Below, piece by piece: positions 9,986-18,473 of a stretch of DNA of 18,473 nucleotides. Position numbers and translations under genes: made by a program. This stretch comes from Leucocoprinus leucothites. Lineage: Eukaryota; Basidiomycota; Agaricomycetes; Agaricales; Agaricaceae. The notes below the pieces were generated by a model that worked only from the letters and a program-made list of their open reading frames with translations, was not told the DNA's origin and ran no database searches. The stretch covers positions 1 to 18,473 of the forward strand of contig JAACJO010000089.1 in the NCBI GenBank assembly GCA_013368445.1, written 5' to 3'. Position 1 is the first letter of the stretch. Each line of letters starts with the position of its first letter.

Positions 9986-10833
9986 CTCACTCAGATATGT
10001 TGTATGGGACAGTCTCTAAGCATAGCCTTAGCAGGTGAGATTCCTTGCTAGACTATACACTCAAGAAAGGTTTTTATTGGTTTGTCAAAAGTACTAAAGG
10101 AGTCATTACATGGATGACACATCCACATTGTTGATAGAAAAAGGAGATTATTAAAGGATTGTCCAATAGGAGTATCTCTGGGTTTTCCTTGGGGTTTAAG
10201 TGCTGATGCATCCCTTCATGAAGGTGTGCTTACACCTGCTTATCTGATATCATGAGATTCTTATCACTCCTGATTGTTGTCTTGTTTCACAAAAGCTTGT
10301 TCCTGACTGTAGCAATGTTTACTACTCAGTAGGCAGGTGCTGACATGTCCTGTCAGTTTCCATTAATCTGGTTCTATAGTCAAGTGGATCATTCAGTGAC
10401 CATGTGGAATTTCTCCATCTTTTGAAAAGGGTATACTTCTGCTGTAGTGATGTTGAAATAGTAGGACTTTTGTGAATATGCATAAGTGCCTGTCTAGATC
10501 AGAAGGCTAAGCCTTTGGTCTCTGATGAGTTGGTCTGTAATTGTTCTTTTAAGAATGACCTTGACTGGATCAATACCCAGGTTACAGGCTGAGATCACAA
10601 AGGGTCATAGGGTACACATCCCGACCACATTTGCTAAGTCTTGACATTATCCTGTAGCCTCTTGTTAATCTGATCATTAATGGTCATTTCACAAATGTGC
10701 TGTGCTTTTGTGAAAGTGTTTGTTACACTGGGGCCTTGTAGTAGGGTTCTCTAATGTGTATACCATTGCCCAGTATATTGACTATATCATCAAAATTAAC
10801 AATTTCACAGTTAATACTATTTGGGCCATAACA
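9986..10833 (-). repeat. Solo LTR AB1, proximal part
   Basis: Aligns with 8131-8981 of AB2 and completes the copy begun at 4299-4827; together about 1377 bp, almost the same length as AB2. Ends CA at 10833, followed by the ACAG duplication (10834-10837). The C-family Gag frame stops at this point and resumes at 4293. Confidence 0.8.
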
Positions 10834-10837
10834 ACAG

Positions 10838-11433
10838 GTTAGTATTGAAATATAAGCAACATTGAAAAGGAACTTGTCTAGTTTCTGAGGCCTAGAGCCA
10901 TCAAATGTGTCAGGCTCTTTAGCCTGAATGTGTTCTGTCCTAACAACAGGCTGGGGAGCATGGTTGTGATTTTTGAGGTTGGTTGCAAAATGATCCATAA
11001 TGTGAAGGAATCATTCTTCAGGGTCTGGGGTTTGATGACAGTGGCAATAAGGAGGCTCATCAGGCTCATCCTCTGGTTCACCTTCACCATCAGGATCATC
11101 ATTGGGAGGACCTCCATCATCATCTCCACCTCCTGCATCAGCACCATCATTATCCAATTGTTCATCATCCTGGCTCAAATCTTCAGGTTTGAAGTATTGG
11201 GTATTCTCTTCTGGTTCTTGTGCATTGTTCTCCTCTTCTTCCTCATTGTCTTCATTGGGGTCAACACTGACCTGGTTGCACTCAGGCTGGGGTTCATCTT
11301 CTTTGGACTCATGAATAGTCCTACATGAAGCTTCACACCCATTTCAAGGTGGACCTGAAAACTAAGGTGTAGAAGGAACACCACCTCTACCACAAGTAGA
11401 AGGTGCATGTCAAGAGGGAAGTGGATGCTTCTG
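10838..11433 (-). pseudogene. Ty3/gypsy Gag of element C, N-terminal piece
   Basis: Read minus, the best frame has a Ser/Gly-rich start, then a long acidic Asp/Glu/Asn/Pro stretch (about 11040-11300), then MDHFATNLKNHNHAPQP and KEPDTFDGSRPQKLDKFLFN. The last part is the start of the retrotransposon Gag capsid-type domain and matches the layout of the E Gag. In-frame stops near 11370, 11350 and 11010 break it. It is cut by AB1 and continues at 4293-4236. It lies about 90 bp inside the C-family 5' LTR in the same orientation. The exact start codon is not clear. Confidence 0.75.
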
Positions 11434-11524
11434 GACAGAAATACCATGAGTATGAGCAGTATTGCAAGTAAGAGTTGTAAAATGTTAAAGAAAATGATAC
11501 CAAAAGTTGGGATTCTGAATATAT
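11434..11524 (-). other. Leader of element C between 5' LTR and Gag
   Basis: Short non-coding stretch directly inside the LTR end. A primer-binding site is expected here but is not recognisable. Confidence 0.4.
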
Positions 11525-11735
11525 TGTCAAGATTTGTGATTGATAGCACTTATTAAGTGTGCAAAAGTTATGGAGAGATTGGTTGTTGGCTTCAGCATAT
11601 GTGCTGCACCCTTCTGATATCACATCAACTGATTTGGTCTATGGGAACAATGACAGGCAGTGTGAATTGGAATTCAACACTAAAGGAATAATGGACAAGA
11701 GAGACTGAGTGGAATCTTAGTTGATATTCAGAATG
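11525..11735 (-). repeat. 5' LTR of element C, inner part (split by element D)
   Basis: Reverse complement of the last ~210 bp of the solo C LTRs (for example 6073-6283). Its left edge TGTCAA at 11525 is the inverted form of the TTGACA end. It breaks off at GAATG (11731-11735), the target duplication of element D, and resumes at 17665. The two parts together give about 550 bp, the full C LTR length. Confidence 0.88.
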
Positions 11736-12001
11736 TGTTACGACCTTATTAAAACTCAGGTTGCAACTCTGGCAAAGACTTGAGAAAGGGAAGGGAAAGA
11801 TACAATTGGTAAAGCATAAGGGATACACTCTACCTAGTAGTCTATATATAGGAGATGGAAAGCAGACCCAGGTAACCATGAGTCAGAGGACTCAGGTAAC
11901 TATGATGCAAACTATGACATGGGAACAAGGTAACTACAAGAATAGAAAATGTGACATGGGACCGAGTAGGAACTGGGTAGATGGGTGATCAAGTCATAAG
12001 A
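11736..12001 (-). repeat. 3' LTR of element D
   Basis: 266 bp; about 14 differences from the copy at 17398-17664 counted by eye, mostly transitions. A TATATATAG-type box is near 11852. Its inner edge reads CATAAGA where the other LTR has CATAACA, a single change at the terminus. It is the 3' LTR because pol is on the minus strand. Confidence 0.9.
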
Positions 12002-12002
12002 T

Positions 12003-12016
12003 TACCTCTTCTTTAG
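12003..12016 (-). other. Polypurine tract of element D
   Basis: Read minus, the purine-rich AAAGAAGAGG lies just before the 3' LTR, where plus-strand priming is expected. It confirms the element's orientation. Confidence 0.6.
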
Positions 12017-12093
12017 GTTCATGTCCTCATGAACTACTGTAAAGGTCTAAGTAAAGTACAGCATAGGGAAGTTAAAGAAATGATTACAACTTC

Positions 12094-13565
12094 TTAGAAA
12101 CCTTGGATGGTGGCATGAGTGGCTGCTTTCTTGGTGGAGCCAACAACAAATCCTCTATTGTCAAGTACTGTAACTATGAAGAAAGGAGCATTTGGGGGAC
12201 CACCTTGGAAGCCTTGCATAGTGTAACTACTATAGGTAATCTGGAGATTACCATAGTTATTTATGAGTGTGTGTATGACATTGTCCCAATAGGCTGCATC
12301 ATTTTCTCTATCGTACTTCATTGTATAGAAGCCTGCTGGTTGGAACCAGGTTGCTTCTCTACTGTGTTGGAAGGTATGAAGGTGTCACGATCTGCAATCA
12401 CAATGTCTCTGATTTGATCTCCAACTATTCTTTCAATTTCCGATTCCTGTGATTTTTCATTATCTACTATTTCTATAAATATTTCACAGCCTGTTTCCAC
12501 TCATTATTCTATCCTCTTTTTATTTGCACTCATATTCATTTCTGCCATTCCATTTATGTTTGTCATTCTCTGTCACATCGCATCTGTCATTGTCTATTTA
12601 CCTTTTGTTTATCTGTTTATTCATTTATCGTCACATTGTGAGTTTCGCAATATTTACATGTTATTTGTCCAATTTCGTGTTATCTTAAATATGTCACTAC
12701 TAGCTCATGTATTACCCATTCTGAATATCAACTAAGACTCCACTCTTACTCTCTGTCTGATTATTCCTTCAGTATTGAATTCCAATTTGCACTGCCTGTC
12801 ATCTTTCTTGTAGACCAAATCAGTCAATGCAATATTGGAAGGGTGCAGCACATATACTGAAGCCAACAACTGACCTCTCCATAACTTTCACGCGCTTATT
12901 AAGCGCCGGTAATTCGCAAATTTTGACAGAAGGTACTTTAGTAGGTGTTCTACTTTGTGTGATAAGGCAGGTTCTGATATTTCATCTGGTGGGGGATGTA
13001 TAAGTACCAGCTTGTCAGTGGATTTGTATGATAGGTGTGAGTCTGAGGAAGTAGATGGCATGGGGGAGTGAGGGCATTTTCATTCATTGATTTCCATGGA
13101 GGGTAGCAAGCATTTGGCTTTGAGGATTGGCTCTCTCATCTTGTTGGTGTGAGAGTAGGAGGATTGGACTTCATCTATGTGGCTGCAGATGTCTGTGATG
13201 CTGAGATATTGATATTTTCCTAATTCTTGAATCAGCTGAAATTGGGATTATGGATTGTTAGAGTGTAGACCTTGGAGGTGGTTGACAGTTCACATGGTGC
13301 CTCTTTCCACATCATAGAGGGAGAGGAGTTGAATGAGATTGGGCTTGATGGCAATGAGGAGGACTATGGCTTCAGTGGCAATTTCATTAATTGTATTGAT
13401 GTGATCTTTGACTGCAATGAGCTTTTGGATTGCATCAATAGTGGTATTGTACTCTATGATGCCATCTTTGTGTGCTTCATTGCATCTATTGACATTGTCC
13501 ATGTTGAGGTATGTGATGGTGTTAGAGTTCATGTTGGAGGTAGAAGTAGTGTGGGTGGATTTCAT
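12094..13565 (-). pseudogene. Extra 3' ORF of element D, unknown function
   Basis: Lies between the pol stop (13708) and the 3' LTR, same strand. From ATG 13563-13565 to TAA 12094-12096; removing the solo C LTR and one duplication copy leaves 921 nt, an exact 307 codons, and the frame joins as VEHLLKYL then HTFQHSREATWF. Three in-frame stops (13290 TGA, 13248 TAA, 13080 TGA) are the only breaks. The N-terminal part has a helical, Ile/Lys/Asn-rich stretch (DAIQKLIAVKDHINTINEIA). The middle is predicted helical and polar. The C-terminal part is compact with aromatic and Gly residues (YTMKYDREND, YWDNVIHTLI, QGGPPNAPFFIVTVLDNRGF). No signal peptide, membrane span or zinc motif, so it does not look like an envelope protein. 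I do not recognise the family. Confidence 0.6.
12383..12928 (+). repeat. Solo LTR of family C inside element D
   Basis: 546 bp, TGTCA...TGACA, flanked by a perfect 5-bp duplication GAAGG (12378-12382 and 12929-12933). Matches 5736-6283 along its full length. Many differences between the two copies are C/T or G/A at former CpG sites. Confidence 0.92.
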
Positions 13566-13707
13566 GATCTTATGGCATTAGATGACTGTGTCTGTGGATG
13601 GGTATGTGGTGGAGGGGTACATGATTGGTTGGTTGGAGTCAATGTAGAATATTGTGGTGTAGAAGCTTTGGTTGAGATGCATTGCTTTGGTATTTTACCC
13701 CCCTCTT

Positions 13708-16080
13708 TTAAAGGTTTTGTTCCAGAAACCTCCAATGGTATTCTTGGATCAATTCCTGTGTATGTTCTAGGTTTGACTTGGTGACCCATTGATTGTGTTT
13801 GTTTCTATAGCCTTTCTAGTGTACCAGGTATTGGGCTCCACATCCCTTCTTGCAGTATTCACAGATTTCATCAACTTTGTACTCTTCTTCTCCTTCCATG
13901 AGGTTGGGTGGCAGTGGAGTGGGAAGTTTCTATGTGTCAAACTCTGGTCCATGATAACATGTCAGGAGGTTTTCATTGAATACTTCATGTATCACCCATC
14001 CTTCTGGCTACTCCAACCAATATGCTCCTTCTTCAATTGGCTCTTTAATCTTGAAGGGTCCATACCTCTTGTGATTGAGCTTCTTTGTTGGTCAGTTCAT
14101 TGTAATATGGGTGCCTTTGACCCATATGAGTTTTTCCTGTTTGAGGTTGAGGGCTTGACCCTTCCACCAGTTGTATTGTTCTTCTATGGTGTTTCAGTTG
14201 TTGTTTAACACTGCTGATACTTCCTTTCTCATTTTCTCTAGTCATTTTAGCCAATCTTCTAGGGATGGTACACCTGTTTTGATTGCTAAGGTCCCTTTCC
14301 AGGGGTGTCATCCATAGTTGACATAGAACAGATTGACCTGTTGCTAAATGTGCCTTGTCATTGTATTGGAATTCTGCTGCTGCTGGCTATGTTACCCAGT
14401 CATTTTGCTCATAGTTGATGTAGTGTCACAGGAATGTTTCAACCCCTCAGTTAATTCATTCTGTTTGTCCATACATTTGGGGGTGATAGGCTGTTGAAAG
14501 GTGTTGGTTAACCCCTATTGCTTTGCATAGATCTTTCATGAATGTTGATGCAAATTGTGGTCCTCTGTCACTGACAATTCCTTTTGGAATCCCATAGAGT
14601 TTCCATATTTTGTCCCTATAGATTTCTGCAAGTTTCCCTAATGATAGGTTTGTTGTTGTGGAGATGAGTCAAATCATTTTGGAGTATCTGTCAACCACTA
14701 CTAGAATGGTATTTTTTTCTTGTGATGGTGGGAGTGGTCTGATCATATCAATGCTGATTTCTTCCCAAGGGTGTGACAGCATTGTTAGGGGGTGTAGGGG
14801 TCCTACTGATCAGGTATGTGAGGCCTTGTTCTGTTGGCAGGTGCAGCATCCTTTGACAAATCCTAAGCTTTCAACACCTTTGGTGGTCTTTGGTGTTTTC
14901 CAATTTCCAACTGTTGAGACTTTGTTGTATTCCATTTTTACTTCTCCCCCTCCTACCCATACTCTAAGAATCAGTATCTCTGTGGCATTGAATTTGCATT
15001 TGGATCATTTGAAGCACAGGTTGTGCTTTTCTGCTACTTTGAGGAATTGGACTATTTGTTCTTGGAGTTCTTTTGTGGATGAGGCAGGTTACTATGAAGT
15101 CATCCATGTAGTTGGCCAGTACTTCTTCATGGAGTAGTTCCCAGAATATGCCTGTCATCATCCTTTGAAACATTTCTGGTGAATTGCACATTCCAAAGAA
15201 CATGACCTTTGGTTCAAAGAGTCCCTTGTTTGTTAGGAATGTGGCCTTCCATTTGTCTCCTTCTTTGATCTGGACATTGTTGTATTCCCAGATGAGGTCA
15301 AGTCTGTTGAAGTATTTAGCATCTTTCAGCTTGTCAATAACTTCTCCTATGAGTGGCAGTGGTGTTTTATCCTTAATTGTGTGTTGGTTTAACCATCTGT
15401 AGTCCTGTACTAGCCATAGTGATCTATTTTTCTTTGGTATGAAGAAGTATGGGGAGGCATATTGGGATTTGGATTCTGTAATTAGCCCTGCTTTCAGTTG
15501 TTCATTGTTCCATGTGTGTAGTTCCTTTTCCTCTTTCAGTGTCATGGGATAGACTTTTGTGTTTAGTTCCTTGGGTGCTTCATCTACTAAGTTAATCTCA
15601 TGGTCCCATTCCCTCCTTTCTAGTAGTGTTTCAAATTTCTTTTTGTTGAACAGATGTGTGAATGGCTGTATATAGTCTGGCAGGTCTTCTGGGTTGGTTA
15701 GGTCTGGTTCCTTTTCTGTGTCATCATTTTCTGTGGTGAGTTTCTTAGGGAATAATTGTCAGATGTGTGTCATGAATGGGATTGATTTTGCAGTTATCTG
15801 GACATCTTGTGATTTGCACCATTCCTTCTTTCCAGTCTACCTCTGGGTTGTGTTTGACCAGTCAATCATTATTCTTTGTGTCCATTGGAATCTAGTGTGA
15901 TTGGAACTATCTTTGTGATTGTTCCCTGGCTGTTTGGTGTACCATCTGTGTTAAAGACCTGTAGAAGTCTCTCTAATTGCTTTGTCAGGATCTTTTCTTC
16001 TTCCACTAGTTTTTTTGTTGATTGCTGTATGTGAACAGCCTGAATCCACTAGTGCTGTTACTTTGATCCTTCTCTTGTCC
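13708..16080 (-). pseudogene. Pol of element D: protease, RT, integrase, chromodomain (RNase H lost)
   Basis: Read minus. Protease: LVDSGCSHTAI with the catalytic DSG at about 16035-16046. RT: from MTLKEEKELHTW (15545), with QYASPYFFIPKKN, FNRLDLIWEYNNVQIKEGDKW, SPEMFQRMMTGI and the catalytic YMDD at 15099-15110. The thumb motif NWKTPKTTKGVES at about 14870-14905 runs directly into GCCTCQQNKA, the second half of the integrase zinc-binding domain, so RNase H and the front of integrase are deleted. Integrase core: catalytic D 14747, D 14567 (SDRGPQF), E 14459 (GQTE), a DD35E spacing. Near the end is a chromodomain (13720-13890) with YKVDEICEY, QYLVH, KGY and LEHTQELIQEYH. Stop TAA at 13708-13710. 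Many stops and frameshifts, so not active. Confidence 0.9.
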
Positions 16081-16195
16081 TTTGTTTCAATTGTTGGTCA
16101 TATCATTAGTTCACACTTAGAGTTCCTTCATTGTGGGATGGTATAACAATTTGAATTTGGTCCACTAGTTACATGTGCTTGTAAGATTGCACCTA

Positions 16196-17345
<1,150 letters not shown>

Positions 17346-17397
17346 TTGTGACATTGGCAATGTTCTGTTGCAAGGTGAGTGGTAATGCTTTACCAAA

Positions 17398-17664
17398 TGT
17401 TACAACCTTCATTAAAACTCAGGTTGCAACTCTAGCAAAGACTTGAGAAAGGGAAGGGAAAGATACAATTGGTAAAGCATAAGGAATACACTCTACCTAG
17501 TAGTCTATATATAGGAGATGGAAAGCAGATCCAGGTAGCCATGAGTCAGAGGACTCAGGTAACTATGATGCAAACTATGACATGGGAACAAGGTAACTAC
17601 AAGAATAGAAAATGTGAATATGGGACTGAGAGAAACCAGGTAGATGGGTGATCAAGTCATAACA
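17398..17664 (-). repeat. 5' LTR of element D
   Basis: 267 bp, direct repeat of 11736-12001. Ends TGTTAC and CATAACA form an imperfect inverted repeat. A TATATATAG-type box is near 17511. The first bases inside it, read minus (TTTGGTAAAGC), are where the tRNA primer should bind; TGGTA resembles a usual primer-site start but the rest is not matched. Confidence 0.92.
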
Positions 17665-18010
17665 GAATGGGTAATACATGAGCAAGTAAGTGACATATTT
17701 ATATTTAAGATAAATGCATAGTCAGACAAATAACATGTAAATATTGTGAAAATCACAATGCAATAATAAACAAATAAACAGATAAATGAATGATAAATAG
17801 ACAATGACAGACATGATGTGACAGAGAGCAATAAACAGAAATGGAATGGTAGAAATGAATATAAGTGCAAATGAAAAGAGAGATAGAATAATGAGCAGAA
17901 ACAGGCTGCAAAATATTTATAGAAATACTAGATAATAAAATTGTGGGAATCAGAAGTTGAAAGAATAGTTGGAGATGGAATCAGAGAGGTTGCAATTACA
18001 GACCATGACA
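17665..18010 (-). repeat. 5' LTR of element C, outer part
   Basis: Starts with the GAATG duplication of element D. Reverse complement of the first ~340 bp of the C LTRs and ends TGACA at 18006-18010, the outer end of the C 5' LTR. The next five bases are AGGGT, the expected target duplication; its partner is beyond the window. Confidence 0.85.
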
Positions 18011-18443
18011 AGGGTAACTGACTGTCATACAATGGCATATGCTAATTTGAAAGTTTGCTTGATAGCTGTGAATGCCAAGTGCTGTTCTTCAAGATGCAAG
18101 ACACTGTTACTTAGTTGGGACTACATACTCCCATTCAACACAAAGAGCCAGGGAGCTTGGTGAACTACCTCATAATGTTGTAAATGTTCTTTAGCCAATG
18201 CAACAATGAGACAATTGCCTCCTTGCCAGAGTAGAATTTATCACCAAGGTAGCTTTTATGGGTTCTACTGATGATTGATTCCATATTCCACAAAGCTTCT
18301 TGGCAGCAGATCTCAGCTTTTCACTTGTGATTTGGAATGCTCACTGTGCATTTTGCAGATACTATCAGTGGTATAGATCTTAGAATACTTAGTTCAGCCA
18401 TTGTCTTATGACTAGTCTGAACTTTCAATTATGTACTTGTCAG
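18011..18443. other. Flank outside element C, no gene seen
   Basis: About 430 bp between the outer end of the C LTR and an F-type LTR start. No conserved ORF, LTR end or RNA gene is recognised on either strand. It is the sequence into which element C inserted and may be older repeat DNA. Confidence 0.5.
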
Positions 18444-18473
18444 TGTTATATATATTGATTATATCTAGCATTA
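18444..18473 (+). repeat. Start of a second F-type LTR (cut by window end)
   Basis: 30 bp beginning TGTTATATATATTGATTATA match 988-1017 with two differences visible. No purine tract precedes it, so it is more likely a 5' or solo LTR than a 3' LTR. Confidence 0.65.

Noticed and set aside
8131..10836. Pair of 850-bp direct repeats enclosing about 1 kb, looking like a small LTR element
   Set aside because: The repeats are parts of two separate 1.37-kb AB copies. The enclosed kilobase is the C-terminus and 3' end of the pogo transposase, and the TA duplication and inverted repeats explain the layout.
13272..13784. 170-codon plus-strand open frame
   Set aside because: It is antisense to the end of pol and the accessory ORF of element D, whose minus-strand frames show the chromodomain and join across the solo LTR. 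The plus frame is Val/Gly/Asp-rich and shows no motif.
13789..14208. 139-codon hydrophobic plus-strand frame resembling a membrane protein
   Set aside because: It is antisense to the integrase C-terminus and chromodomain; hydrophobicity is a by-product of the charged minus-strand codons.

Overview
The window contains no recognisable host gene. It is a stack of transposable elements inserted into one another, most likely from a filamentous basidiomycete (Agaricomycetes-like). That guess rests on the pogo-type transposase with its basic C-terminal tail, several Ty3/gypsy Gag/RT families, a chromodomain integrase, and heavy CpG depletion with CGA/CAG-to-TGA/TAG stops. The species cannot be named from sequence alone.

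The oldest recognisable layer is a minus-strand Ty3/gypsy element, here called family C. Its 5' LTR lies at 11525-11735 plus 17665-18010. Its Gag lies at 10838-11433 and resumes at 4236-4293. After an internal deletion its reverse transcriptase follows at 3665-4240. Three insertions split it: (1) a chromodomain Ty3/gypsy element D (11736-17664, 5-bp target duplication GAATG) inside the LTR; (2) a 1.37-kb solo LTR, family AB (4299-10833, target duplication ACAG), inside gag; (3) a gypsy element E (LTR 3159-3659, gag 1647-2793) inside RT. E is cut by the end of a plus-strand element F (internal 1-987, LTR 988-1646).

The AB solo LTR was itself entered by a pogo-like DNA transposon (4828-9983, TA duplication, 17-bp terminal inverted repeats). 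Inside the pogo transposase gene sit two further solo LTRs: one of family C (5736-6283, duplication TGTTG) and one of family AB (7606-8981). A second solo C LTR (12383-12928, duplication GAAGG) sits inside a 3' accessory ORF of element D. The nesting therefore gives a relative history: C; then D, AB and E; then pogo and F; then new C and AB insertions.

When the insertions and one copy of each target duplication are removed, reading frames rejoin: the transposase (apart from two 1-nt indels), the C-family Gag, and the D accessory ORF. This supports the boundaries independently. All protein genes are broken by stops, frameshifts or deletions, so none is expected to be functional as it stands. 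The least explained item is the D accessory ORF (12094-13565, about 306 codons), which lies downstream of the chromodomain and is of unknown function. About 430 bp at 18011-18443 is unannotated flank, and the last 30 bp begin another F-type LTR.
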